NCBI GenBank assembly: GCA_009774345.1 | Contig: VSNR01000040.1 | Location: forward strand, 1 to 26,685 | Direction: 5' to 3' | Length of the DNA stretch: 26,685 nt | From: Lachnospiraceae bacterium | GTDB lineage: Bacteria > Bacillota > Clostridia > Lachnospirales > Lachnospiraceae | Part shown: positions 8,328 through 16,512 of the stretch, in pieces | Layout of the letters: each line of letters starts with the position of its first letter | Position numbering within the stretch: position 1 is the stretch's first letter | The notes under the pieces: generated by a model | The model's database searches: none | Told to the model about the DNA's origin: nothing | Seen by the model: the letters and a program-made list of their open reading frames with translations, nothing else | Translations under genes and position numbers: made by a program

Positions 8328-8894
8328 TCAGTTTTTTGCTTTTTTATTGATTTTTTGCTTTCTGGCTCTGGGAAGAACCTTTCTGCGGATGTACTGCATC
8401 GTGTATGCCTCTCCCCGTTCCGCCAGCATATACAGCAGCTTTTCAAGCTTCCTTTTTGTATCCTTATGCATAAAATTGCCGGGATTTCCGCTCAGGTAAT
8501 ACTTTAACGGGTCCTCATCCGTATACTTTTCTTTATTATAATTTTTTGAGGCGGCGATTCTGTCTATAAACATCTCCACGATATAATTGTCTGGCATCCT
8601 TGCCGGAATGATGCCGTCTCCTGCATGGGCGCTGTAATCCATCCAATATTCATAATGATGTTTATTTCTGCCCTTGTGATGGAGCCATGCAGACGAATAG
8701 CCTTTCTCCTTGCGCTCTGCATTGTTCGGACTCTGTGTCCCCTGATAATATTTGGCACCGACAAGAAACTCACTTGGCATGTATTTCGAAAGATCATGCA
8801 AAAGCCCCTGCCTGTACAGCCCAACAGAGAAGCATCCCTTCATAACCATAAACTTGTGATGTGTGATTGTCTTAAAATGCTGCCATATATGCAT
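8328..8894 (-). CDS. DUF5662 family protein
   Basis: This 188-residue cytoplasmic protein resembles the DUF5662 family of unknown function, common in Lachnospiraceae and phages. It is rich in histidine and aspartate in a pattern reminiscent of HD-type metal-dependent hydrolases: LLHDLSKYMPSEF (His33-Asp34), WLHHKGRNKHHYEYW (His72, His73, His79, His80) and DNYIVEMFIDRIAAS. Metal binding is inferred only. The C-terminus is a basic tail (RKQKINKKAKN) like that of the upstream GH13-like protein. Its AGAGGT ribosome binding site overlaps the stop codon of the upstream gene (6-nt gap), so it is the last gene of the sirtuin-like/GH13-like operon. Confidence 0.75.
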   Translation of the reverse strand: MHIWQHFKTITHHKFMVMKGCFSVGLYRQGLLHDLSKYMPSEFLVGAKYYQGTQSPNNAERKEKGYSSAWLHHKGRNKHHYEYWMDYSAHAGDGIIPARMPDNYIVEMFIDRIAASKNYNKEKYTDEDPLKYYLSGNPGNFMHKDTKRKLEKLLYMLAERGEAYTMQYIRRKVLPRARKQKINKKAKN

Positions 8895-8900
8895 TGCTCT

Positions 8901-10871
8901 TTACCTCTTCTGATTTTTTGCCTTTTTCTTTTTATTGGACGCCGGGGATGCATCCTTTGTCTGTACAGAAGTCTTTTGCTTCTGCATTTTTTCCTCCTCG
9001 GTCAGCGTTCTTCCCACCAATATAGATATACTTCTCGGTGCGATGTCAATATATTCCATATTTTTCTCTTCATCGTAGACCACCCTGTTTGGTTCTGTGC
9101 TGATCTGGGACACCCACGCATGATTCGCAATCGAAGGCAGCGCAAAACGGTGGGAATTCCAGTGCATGTTATAAGCGATATAGATATAATCGCCCTTTTC
9201 CCCGCTGGCGCTTTTTCCACAGTACATCATGCCAACATGCCTGTTATCGCTCTCCCACTGCACTTTCCACGCTTCCTCTCCATGATAGGAGATGTCTGGA
9301 TAGCCATATCCATATCTGTCCAGTGTCGTAAGATGCTCATCCAGATGCAGGATACTGTGGCTCTTTCGAAAAGCAATCATTGCTTTGGCGTACTCAAAGA
9401 TATCATGATTCCTGTCAATGCCTCTCCAGTCAACCCATCCCGTCTCATTGTCCTGACAATAACAGTTATTATTGCCATTTTGGCTGTTTCCAAACTCATC
9501 CCCTGCATAGAGAAGCGGCGTCCCCTGCGCCGTATACAGAAACCCTAATGCATTTTTCATCTGTTTATGGCGAAGGTCCTTGACAGATTTCTTGCGCGAC
9601 GCTCCCTCTGCACCGCAGTTCCAGCTATAGTTACAGTTCGTGCCGTCCGAATTATTTTCACCGTTTAATTCATTGTGCTTCCTGTCATAGGATACAAGGT
9701 CATTCAGCGTAAACCCATAATAATTTGTCATATAATTAACCACACCGCACTTGGGATGTACATTGCTGATATGATAGCGAAACGTTTTGAGCAGATCCTG
9801 ATCGCCCTTGAGATACCTGCGCATGTCATACATAAATTCATCCCGGTAAAATCCCAGCGTCTTGTTCGCAGGTTTTGCAGTCCCCGGATAAATCTCATGC
9901 AGATAAAAATTTTCACCCAGAATCTTCGTGTTTGCCAATAGCGGCTCTGTGGCAATCAATGTCATGGGCAGCCTGCTGCCTTTGAGATGTACACCGTCGA
10001 TCTGATATGTTAAAACCCAGTATTTGATGATTTCGAGAATATATCCCTGCTTGATATGATCTGGAAAATAGAACTGCATAATGATTTCAATGCCGTTCAT
10101 ATGAAACATCCGCACCATGCGCCGAAATTCTTCACAGGGATTGCCGCTTGCGGAGTACGATGCTTTGGGCGCAAAATAAAACGCCTCCTTATACCCCCAG
10201 CAGTTCAGCCGTTTTGCCTTCTGAGGCGCTGCATCCAACGCCAAATCCTCATCAATATGTTCTACCTGATATTCAATTTGCGCCTTGGTCTCCGCTGTGG
10301 TCTGGTCCCACTCACATTCCTCATACTCATATGCCGGCATCAGCTCGATAGAATTGACACCCAGCTCCTTCAAATAAGGAATCTTTTCCATCAGTCCCTC
10401 AAAAGTCCCTTTTTTCTTTACCTTAGATGAAGAATGTCTCGTAAAACTCCTGACATTGAGACAATACATGATACTCTCATGATACGGAATATGCAGCCGC
10501 TCTGTCTCCTGCCAGTCAAACATACAGTGGTCAAAGCCTCCCCTCAGAAGAGGGCGCACAAATTCACCGGAACGCCATTTCTCATTGCCAACAATGCGTT
10601 TGGCATAAGGGTCTACAAAAACATCCTCTCCGATAAAAAAATTATACTCACAATCACAGGCGGTAATCCCCTCGACAAAGACACAGCAGATATTGCCAAT
10701 TCTGTGTTTTTGGTCAAAAAGAATACGCCCCTTCTGTTCAACTCCTCTTCGGTAGAAAATAATGCCGCATTCCTGCTCCGAAGCATTTACCATGGAAAAA
10801 TTAATCCCATTATCTTGAACTGAGGCTCCCAAAGGATAGGGTTGTCCCATATAAATTTTTATTTTTTTCAT
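8901..10871 (-). CDS. GlgX/isoamylase-like GH13 family protein, probably catalytically inactive
   Basis: This 656-residue protein has the architecture of glycogen debranching enzymes: a CBM48-like N-terminus (GQPYPLGASVQDNGINFSMVNA, about residues 9-95), a GH13 barrel (about 130-520) with the strongly GlgX-like GFTLNDLVSYDRKHNELNGE, and a beta domain. The four catalytic regions are altered. Region I reads IIMQFYFPD (263-271) instead of the expected DVVYNH form. Region II reads DGVHLKG (292-298), with the expected Arg and nucleophile Asp replaced by His295 and Lys297. Region III keeps Glu320. Region IV reads NYYGF, with Tyr384-Tyr385 replacing His-Asp. It may bind glycogen or scaffold rather than cleave it. 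It ends in a Lys-rich tail. A GAGG lies close before the ATG, and the gene follows the sirtuin-like gene by 28 nt. Confidence 0.85.
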   Translation of the reverse strand: MKKIKIYMGQPYPLGASVQDNGINFSMVNASEQECGIIFYRRGVEQKGRILFDQKHRIGNICCVFVEGITACDCEYNFFIGEDVFVDPYAKRIVGNEKWRSGEFVRPLLRGGFDHCMFDWQETERLHIPYHESIMYCLNVRSFTRHSSSKVKKKGTFEGLMEKIPYLKELGVNSIELMPAYEYEECEWDQTTAETKAQIEYQVEHIDEDLALDAAPQKAKRLNCWGYKEAFYFAPKASYSASGNPCEEFRRMVRMFHMNGIEIIMQFYFPDHIKQGYILEIIKYWVLTYQIDGVHLKGSRLPMTLIATEPLLANTKILGENFYLHEIYPGTAKPANKTLGFYRDEFMYDMRRYLKGDQDLLKTFRYHISNVHPKCGVVNYMTNYYGFTLNDLVSYDRKHNELNGENNSDGTNCNYSWNCGAEGASRKKSVKDLRHKQMKNALGFLYTAQGTPLLYAGDEFGNSQNGNNNCYCQDNETGWVDWRGIDRNHDIFEYAKAMIAFRKSHSILHLDEHLTTLDRYGYGYPDISYHGEEAWKVQWESDNRHVGMMYCGKSASGEKGDYIYIAYNMHWNSHRFALPSIANHAWVSQISTEPNRVVYDEEKNMEYIDIAPRSISILVGRTLTEEEKMQKQKTSVQTKDASPASNKKKKAKNQKR

Positions 10872-10899
10872 ATAACCTCGCTATTCTTGCTGTAAAAAT

Positions 10900-11646
10900 T
10901 TAATTGATAATAAGAGGTAGAAATTCGCTAATATCATCTCTGATAATAAAATCAACTTTGCTGTTGCGCTCAAATTCATTTTTGGAAAAGAGCACTTTTA
11001 ACTGCTCATGCTCAGGCGCCACACTGTACTCAAGTTTGTCATGATACATATTTTTGCCCATGATCAGCAACACATCTGCCTTGTCACATGCGATCGCAGC
11101 CTGCGTCATAAGCTCTGCATCCACGCGCTCCCCGATCAGGCGGATGCCGGGTCTGATCGCCATCTTGCAGCGGTCACACTGGGGAATCCCCTTTGAATTG
11201 ATGATATACTCTATGTCAAATTCCTTATCACAATGCGGACATTGGTTGATATAAATATTTCCATTCAGGTCTATCACTTTTTTCAGATGAATATTCTTTG
11301 GAATCCCATGAAAATTCTGGCAGATTACCGCTGAAAGTTTTCCCTGCTTCTGAAGCATCTCAAGACCCTCATAGGCAGGTGTGGAATGAACCTGCATACC
11401 AAGTATTTCTTTTTTGTAAAACCGGTAAAACTTTTCAACTTTTGCATTAAAAAAACTTGTCGAAAGCATGTCCTCAGGACTAAATCCATACTCTTCCTCG
11501 ACGCGGTAGTTCTCTTCATTTGTATCAAGATCATACCCTCCGCCTTCCACAAGCATCTCGATGCCAAGTACTGCCACAATGCTTTTGCAGCCTTTTATTT
11601 TTCTTTTAATAAAATTGACTATTCTCTCATCTGTTTTTAATTTCAT
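10900..11646 (-). CDS. Sir2 family (sirtuin-like) protein with altered active site
   Basis: This 248-residue protein follows the sirtuin layout. NAD-dependent deacylases normally carry GAGIS, TQNID, a catalytic His in an LHG motif, four zinc cysteines, and a GTSL segment. Here the zinc cysteines are present (Cys136, Cys139, Cys157, Cys160) and RPGIRLIGERV matches the usual RPxIVxFGE. But the Rossmann GAGIS is VLGIEML, TQNID is CQNFH (109-113), the catalytic His is Asn128 in VIDLNGN, and GTSL is GKNM. Normal deacylase activity therefore seems unlikely; NAD or ligand binding could remain. The start at 11646 has GAGGT 6 nt upstream. It is the first gene of an operon with the GH13-like and DUF5662 genes. 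Confidence 0.8.
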   Translation of the reverse strand: MKLKTDERIVNFIKRKIKGCKSIVAVLGIEMLVEGGGYDLDTNEENYRVEEEYGFSPEDMLSTSFFNAKVEKFYRFYKKEILGMQVHSTPAYEGLEMLQKQGKLSAVICQNFHGIPKNIHLKKVIDLNGNIYINQCPHCDKEFDIEYIINSKGIPQCDRCKMAIRPGIRLIGERVDAELMTQAAIACDKADVLLIMGKNMYHDKLEYSVAPEHEQLKVLFSKNEFERNSKVDFIIRDDISEFLPLIIN

Positions 11647-11697
11647 CTGCGTACCTCGGCTGCCCTGCGCTGAACTTTTACTTCTGAATCTATATTA

Positions 11698-11727
11698 ATG
11701 ATACTCGCTTTCTATACTCTGTGTCAA
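11698..11727 (-). promoter_or_regulatory. Promoter of the sirtuin-like operon
   Basis: On the minus strand TTGACA (11722-11727) and TATCAT (11698-11703) are spaced 18 nt apart, about 50 nt upstream of the first start codon. No other promoter is evident before the GH13-like or DUF5662 genes. Confidence 0.65.
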
Positions 11728-11853
11728 GTAATTCGCGCTGGATTCCTATCATTTTGACGATGCATGACACAAAAACATGCTATTTTTTCATGAATCTGAA
11801 CTAATTTTAGAAATTTCTTGATTTGTCTATTTAATTTGGGTAAGATATAAGTA

Positions 11854-11882
11854 TTGGCATCCTGCATAGGGCTGCATAATAT
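11854..11882 (+). promoter_or_regulatory. Putative promoter of the DUF1292-DUF2225 operon
   Basis: TTGGCA (11854-11859) and TAATAT (11877-11882) are spaced 17 nt apart. Transcription would start near 11889, on top of the first in-frame ATG, which is why I favour the downstream start at 11913. The remaining divergent region (11728-11853) holds nothing else I can identify with confidence. Confidence 0.5.
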
Positions 11883-11912
11883 TATAGTATGAAAGGTATG
11901 GTACGCAGATTT

Positions 11913-12239
11913 ATGACTGATAAAAATACAAATGGATATGATGATGAAGAAATGACCGTGGAACTCGAACTAGAAGATGGACAAATGGTCAATTGCGCGG
12001 TTATCACCATTCTGACTGTTGACAAAAAAGATTATATTGCCCTGCTTCCTCTCGACGAGGATGGCAACAACGATGACGGCGAAGTATGGTTCTACCAGTA
12101 TGAAGAGGACGAAACCAATCCTGACGCAGAGCCTAAGCTGACCTATATCGACAACGATGAAGAATACGAGAATGTCGCCGACGCATTTGACGAATTTCTC
12201 GACAATGCTGAGTTTGACGAAATAGTAGACAATGAATAA
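11913..12239 (+). CDS. DUF1292 family acidic protein
   Basis: This protein of about 108 residues matches the DUF1292 (YrzB-like) family of small acidic cytoplasmic proteins of unknown function in Firmicutes. It shows the family core MTVELELEDGQMVNCAVITILTV, DYIALLPLDE, GEVWFYQYEED and a strongly acidic C-terminus (DEEYENVADAFDEFLDNAEFDE). The start is uncertain. In-frame ATGs occur at 11889, 11898 and 11913; none has an ideal ribosome binding site. An AAAGG at 11892-11896 and the promoter position favour 11913 (MTDKNTNG). In many Firmicutes the family neighbours ruvX and ureL-like genes; here it precedes the DUF2225 gene by 28 nt. Confidence 0.82.
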   Translation: MTDKNTNGYDDEEMTVELELEDGQMVNCAVITILTVDKKDYIALLPLDEDGNNDDGEVWFYQYEEDETNPDAEPKLTYIDNDEEYENVADAFDEFLDNAEFDEIVDNE

Positions 12240-12267
12240 AACATAATCTAATCTGGAGGACTCTAAG

Positions 12268-13035
12268 ATGGACGCAAATGAAAAAAATGATAAATTAGAT
12301 TTAGAAAAAGCAGCAATCATCGAAAAAACCTATACCTGCCCTGTCTGTGACAAAAAATTCCATGCAAAAGCGGTGAAAGCCAGCTCTGCAAAGTTTGTTG
12401 ACACGATGGCTGACCTGCGGCCCATTCACAGCAATATCAACGTCACAAAATATGACGCGATCTGCTGTCCTAACTGCGGTTTCTCAGCACTTACCAAAAA
12501 CTTTACCAGCTCTACGGCTTCCCAGCGCAAGCTGATTCGTGAGAAAATACAGACCAATTACAAATCCCATGACGAAGTAGCCTGCGAGATCTATACAACA
12601 GAAACGGCAATCAGCCGCATGAAAATGGCGCTGCTGTGCACTGTCACCAAGGGCGGCAAGGACAGCGAAGTCGGTAATGTATGCCTCAAGATCAGCTGGC
12701 TGTATCAGGATCTGGCAGAAGAACTTCCCGAGGATGCTCCCGACGCTGCCGCCAAAAAAGAGCTCTATCTAAAGGAAGCAGACAATGCGGCAATGAACGC
12801 CTATGAGCGCCTGACAAACGCGCGAATGCGTGAAAGCTTCCCCATCGCAGGTATGAATGAAACCACGCTCGACTATCTGCTGGCATACTATGCATCCCAA
12901 AAAGGCGAATACCAGACAGCAATGCGGCTCTTGTCCGGCGTCGTCACCAGCAGAAGCATCAGCCCGCGCCTGAAGGACAAGGCGCTGGAACTCAAAGAAC
13001 GGGTCAGCCAGCTTAGGGATCAGGAAGCAATCTAA
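12268..13035 (+). CDS. DUF2225 family protein
   Basis: This 255-residue protein matches DUF2225, a Firmicute family of unknown function. The N-terminal part has a zinc-ribbon-like arrangement with CPVCDKKF (Cys24, Cys27) and CCPNCGF (Cys66, Cys67, Cys70). The C-terminal part is alpha-helical and TPR-like (AAMNAYERLTNARM, LLAYYASQKGEYQTAMRLLSGVV). There is no signal peptide or membrane segment. A GGAGG ribosome binding site precedes the ATG, and the gene is probably co-transcribed with the DUF1292 gene. Its stop codon directly abuts the stop of the convergent helicase gene. Confidence 0.88.
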   Translation: MDANEKNDKLDLEKAAIIEKTYTCPVCDKKFHAKAVKASSAKFVDTMADLRPIHSNINVTKYDAICCPNCGFSALTKNFTSSTASQRKLIREKIQTNYKSHDEVACEIYTTETAISRMKMALLCTVTKGGKDSEVGNVCLKISWLYQDLAEELPEDAPDAAAKKELYLKEADNAAMNAYERLTNARMRESFPIAGMNETTLDYLLAYYASQKGEYQTAMRLLSGVVTSRSISPRLKDKALELKERVSQLRDQEAI

Positions 13036-14916
13036 TCAGCAAATCTCATCAAGAAAACGCGAGGGCAGGAGATTTCCTGCCTCTTTTTCTTGAATGTAAA
13101 AGATAAACAGATGCTCCTTCGCACGCGTCATCGCCACATAAAACATTCTGCGCTCCTCCTCTAGCTCCGCATCTGTCACTGCCTTTTTGTGCGGAATAAC
13201 ACCTTCATTCACATCTGGAAGTATCACGACATCCCACTCAAGTCCTTTGGAGGCATGCATGGTCACCATGCTCACAGCATCGGTATTCGTTTTTTTGAGC
13301 CGGTTCTCCTGCTGTGCAATCTCATACAGGATCGCATCATAGTTCTCTATGTGCTCCAGCCAAAGCTCTATCGTCTCAAACTCTCTTGAGAGCCGCATCA
13401 GCTCATCGAGTTCCTCAAGCTCCTGTGACACATCTTTTCCCTTCTCTGCCGCCTGCTTTTTCAGATAGGCATCATATCCAGTGCCATTTCCCACGCCTTT
13501 TCTGATAAAATTCACTGCCGAAAATGGATTCAGGCTTTTGATAAAATGAAGTTCATCATAAAACTCAAGGATATGCTGCACCACATAGCCGGTTGCATGG
13601 TTGTTATCAATCAGCTCCCGCATCTTGAAAGCGCCGCGAGGCACCGTACTTCTCTTGATATACCGCACTGGCTTATTCATGATTCTCAGGAAGTCCTCCT
13701 GTCGGTCTTCATACAGGGCATATCTCATATACGCAATCAGGTCTTTTGCAACCGGACTTTCATAGATATTCTTGGGTTTTTCCTTCATCGTAAAAGGAAT
13801 CCCTTCCCTCATTAGACGGTCCGCGGTGTATACTGTATGATTATTGGTGCGGTATAAGATCGCGATGTCACTGTATTTCGTATCCGGCAGCGCGATGTAC
13901 TGCTTGATCAGCAGCGCAATGCTCTCCGCCTGTTTTGATTTTGACTGAAAAGAATAGATCTTCACACCATCGTTTTGTTCATTCTGTGCCCTGACCGCCT
14001 TGTCAAAACGCATCTTGTTATGCGAGATCAGACGCGCCGCGGTATCAACAATCCCCTGCCGGCTCCTGTAATTCACATCCAGAAGCACCCGCTCTGCTTT
14101 GGGATACTCCTTGGTAAAGTTCAGCATTATCTCAGGTCTCGAGCCGCGAAACCCATAGATTGACTGGTCGTCATCCCCCACAATAAACAGATTGTCCTGC
14201 GGCTTGGCAAGCAGTCTTACCACCTCGTACTGCAAAGGACAAATATCCTGAAATTCATCGACCAAAATATACTGAAAACGCTGCTGCCATAATTTTAGCG
14301 TGTCTGGTCTCTCTATCAATAAATTGCGGCACAAAAGCACCATATCATCAAAATCAATCAGCTTATGGCGGTTCATCTCCTGCTTGTACATTTGAAAAAT
14401 CCGCTCGAACACGGCCTGCGGTACGGTGGCACTTCTGACCTCCTGCGGCGTGACACCGTTATTTTTGACAGTGCTGATCTCCGACAATAGATTTTGAAGT
14501 GTCTCTGTACTGTAATCAATCTGCGTCTGCCCTAAAATTTCATCTGGCAGTTCGCGGAGTATCTGTGCAAGCAGCCTGTACTTGTCATTTTCCCGTATGA
14601 TATTCTGCGCCGTAAAGCGGTATGTATGCCGTAAAATCTGGAAAAAAACAGAGTGAAATGTACCAAAACAAACCGGATAGCACATTCCTTCATTGAGCCT
14701 CAAAAAGCGCTCCTGCATCTCCTCCGCGGCCGCTTTGGTAAACGTGATGACAAGAATGTCCTCCGGTTTGACATGGTGTTGTTCGATTAAATATTTGATT
14801 CTCCTCGTGACGACAAAGGTCTTGCCAGAGCCGGGGCCTGCCAATACCAGCATCGCTCCGGCTCCGTGGGTGATCGCCCTGTACTGGGCTTTATTTACAC
14901 TGTTTTTATCAAGCAT
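13036..14916 (-). CDS. UvrD/PcrA-like superfamily 1 ATP-dependent DNA helicase
   Basis: This 626-residue 3'-5' DNA helicase of the UvrD/Rep group acts in DNA repair and replication-fork maintenance. Motifs in order are QYRAI (Q motif), GPGSGKT Walker A (residues 27-33), LVDEFQDI Walker B, GDDDQSIYGFRGS (motif III), MVTMHASKGLEWDVVILPDV (motif V) and RRMFYVAMTRAKEHLFI (motif VI). It is shorter than PcrA (about 740 residues), ending soon after motif VI and lacking the usual C-terminal extension. I use the ATG at 14916 (MLDKNSVNK), which overlaps the gltX stop by 8 bp. The frame is open to 14970, and no start has a strong ribosome binding site, so translational coupling to gltX is likely. Confidence 0.9.
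   Translation of the reverse strand: MLDKNSVNKAQYRAITHGAGAMLVLAGPGSGKTFVVTRRIKYLIEQHHVKPEDILVITFTKAAAEEMQERFLRLNEGMCYPVCFGTFHSVFFQILRHTYRFTAQNIIRENDKYRLLAQILRELPDEILGQTQIDYSTETLQNLLSEISTVKNNGVTPQEVRSATVPQAVFERIFQMYKQEMNRHKLIDFDDMVLLCRNLLIERPDTLKLWQQRFQYILVDEFQDICPLQYEVVRLLAKPQDNLFIVGDDDQSIYGFRGSRPEIMLNFTKEYPKAERVLLDVNYRSRQGIVDTAARLISHNKMRFDKAVRAQNEQNDGVKIYSFQSKSKQAESIALLIKQYIALPDTKYSDIAILYRTNNHTVYTADRLMREGIPFTMKEKPKNIYESPVAKDLIAYMRYALYEDRQEDFLRIMNKPVRYIKRSTVPRGAFKMRELIDNNHATGYVVQHILEFYDELHFIKSLNPFSAVNFIRKGVGNGTGYDAYLKKQAAEKGKDVSQELEELDELMRLSREFETIELWLEHIENYDAILYEIAQQENRLKKTNTDAVSMVTMHASKGLEWDVVILPDVNEGVIPHKKAVTDAELEEERRMFYVAMTRAKEHLFIFYIQEKEAGNLLPSRFLDEIC
13064..13088 (+). terminator. Rho-independent terminator of the DUF1292-DUF2225 operon
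   Basis: GGCAGGA (13064-13070) pairs perfectly with TCCTGCC (13075-13081) around a 4-nt loop, followed by TCTTTTT. It begins 29 nt after the DUF2225 stop codon and lies inside the 3' coding end of the convergent helicase gene. Confidence 0.8.
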
Positions 14917-16369
14917 TTTCAAGTAACTCAATACCCTTTCTGATGCGGAGCAGCGTCTCCTCTTTGCCAAGAATTTCCATGATCTCTGTGGCGCCCGCCG
15001 GCGTCATCTGCAAGCCCGACACAGCGGTCCTAATCGGCCACATAACGTAACCGTTCTTTACCTCCTTCTGTGCCACATACGCCAGAAGCATCTGATAAAG
15101 TGCGTCATTGGAGTAGTCCTCCTGTGCCTCAAGCAACGGCAGCACGTCCTTTAACACCGCCAGCGCACTCTCCTTTGTCGTCTTCATCTTCTTGTGCGCA
15201 TACATCGCTGTATCGTACTCCGGCAGTGTCTCAAAGAATGCGATCAATCCCGGAATGTCAGGAAATACCTCGATGCGCGTCTGCACCATCGCCGCGATCT
15301 TTTTGAGGTCAAATTCCTTGTGGAGCACTTCTTTCATATAAGGAAGCGCCATGTCATAAAAGCGGTCGGCATCCATCGCCTTAATGTACTCTCCATTCAT
15401 CCATTTGAGCTTGTTCATGTCAAACACAGAGGGGGACTTGTTGATTCTGGTATAATCAAAATCACGAATCAGCTCCTCGAGCGTAAAGATTTCGCGGTTA
15501 TCCTCCGGGCTCCATCCAAGCAGCGCGACAAAATTGATGATGGTCTCTGGCAGAATCCCCTGCGCCACGATATCCTCAAAGGAGGAGTGGCCGCTGCGCT
15601 TACTGAGCTTCTTGTGCTCCTCGTCCGTGATGAGCGGCAGGTGCACATAGACTGGAATCTCCCATCCAAATGCCTTATACAGACGATTGTATTTCGGCGT
15701 GGAAGAAAGATATTCATTTCCGCGCACCACATGGGTGATTTCCATCAAATGATCATCGACTACATTTGCAAAATTATAAGTAGGATATCCGTCGGACTTG
15801 ATCAGAATCATGTCATCAAGCTCTGAATTGTCGATCGTGATATCTCCGTAAAGCTCGTCATGAAAGCTCGTTGTACCCTCTGTCGGGTTATTCTGCCGGA
15901 TCACATAGGGAATGCCGTCCGCAAGCTTCGCCTCCACTTCCTCCTTGGACAATCCAAGACAGTGCTTGTCATAGACGGTGATCTCCTTGCCCTCCACAAC
16001 CTCTGATTTCAGCGTAGCAAGCCTTTCTTTGTCACAGAAACAATAATATGCCTCCCCCTTGTCGATCAGCTCCTTGGCGTACTTCATATAAATGCCTGCC
16101 TGCACGCGCTCACTCTGCACATAAGGCCCAAAGCCCTTATCCTTGTCTGGCCCCTCATCATAGGTGAGCCCTGTTTTTTCCAACGTATGATATATGATAT
16201 CTACCGCGCCCTCCACATAGCGCTCACGGTCTGTATCCTCGATGCGGAAGATAAAATCCCCGCCTGCATGCTTTGCAATCAAAAACTCATATAATGCTGA
16301 ACGCAGATTTCCTACATGCATCTTACCTGTCGGACTTGGCGCAAATCTGCATCGTACTTTCTTAGCCAT
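14909..16369 (-). CDS. gltX: Glutamyl-tRNA synthetase
   Basis: This 486-residue class I aminoacyl-tRNA synthetase charges tRNA-Glu (and often tRNA-Gln in Firmicutes) with glutamate. The HIGH-type motif is FAPSPTGKMHVGN (residues 9-21), and the KMSKS-type loop reads KKLSKRSG (about residue 250). A helical anticodon-binding domain follows. The length is normal. I start at the ATG at 16369 (MAKKVRCRF), which has GGAGG 8 nt upstream, rather than 5 codons earlier. The downstream helicase gene overlaps its end. A consensus promoter lies 47 nt upstream; no T-box leader is visible. Confidence 0.96.
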   Translation of the reverse strand: MAKKVRCRFAPSPTGKMHVGNLRSALYEFLIAKHAGGDFIFRIEDTDRERYVEGAVDIIYHTLEKTGLTYDEGPDKDKGFGPYVQSERVQAGIYMKYAKELIDKGEAYYCFCDKERLATLKSEVVEGKEITVYDKHCLGLSKEEVEAKLADGIPYVIRQNNPTEGTTSFHDELYGDITIDNSELDDMILIKSDGYPTYNFANVVDDHLMEITHVVRGNEYLSSTPKYNRLYKAFGWEIPVYVHLPLITDEEHKKLSKRSGHSSFEDIVAQGILPETIINFVALLGWSPEDNREIFTLEELIRDFDYTRINKSPSVFDMNKLKWMNGEYIKAMDADRFYDMALPYMKEVLHKEFDLKKIAAMVQTRIEVFPDIPGLIAFFETLPEYDTAMYAHKKMKTTKESALAVLKDVLPLLEAQEDYSNDALYQMLLAYVAQKEVKNGYVMWPIRTAVSGLQMTPAGATEIMEILGKEETLLRIRKGIELLENA

Positions 16370-16415
16370 ACTGTGATCCTCCATTTTCTTATAGTTTCTT
16401 ATTTTGCCTTACAAA

Positions 16416-16445
16416 ATTATACACTTCGAACAGAGTTTTTGTCAA
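16416..16445 (-). promoter_or_regulatory. Promoter of gltX
   Basis: On the minus strand perfect TTGACA (16440-16445) and TATAAT (16416-16421) hexamers are spaced 18 nt apart. Confidence 0.8.
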
Positions 16446-16449
16446 TGTA

Positions 16450-16491
16450 AAAGATGTAAAGCCTTTGACATACCACCGGCTTTACATCTTT
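16450..16491 (-). terminator. Terminator-like inverted repeat after the 44-residue membrane protein gene
   Basis: Arms AAAGATGTAAAGCC (16450-16463) and GGCTTTACATCTTT (16478-16491) are perfect 14-bp complements with a 14-nt loop. On the minus strand the 3' arm ends in TCTTTT. It separates the small gene from the gltX promoter. Confidence 0.65.
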
Positions 16492-16512
16492 ACTTAACAT
16501 CTTGCTTTTTAT

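Noticed and set aside
16370..16450. Possible T-box leader for gltX
   Set aside because: The predicted leader is only about 40 nt, and no T-box sequence or specifier hairpin is visible.
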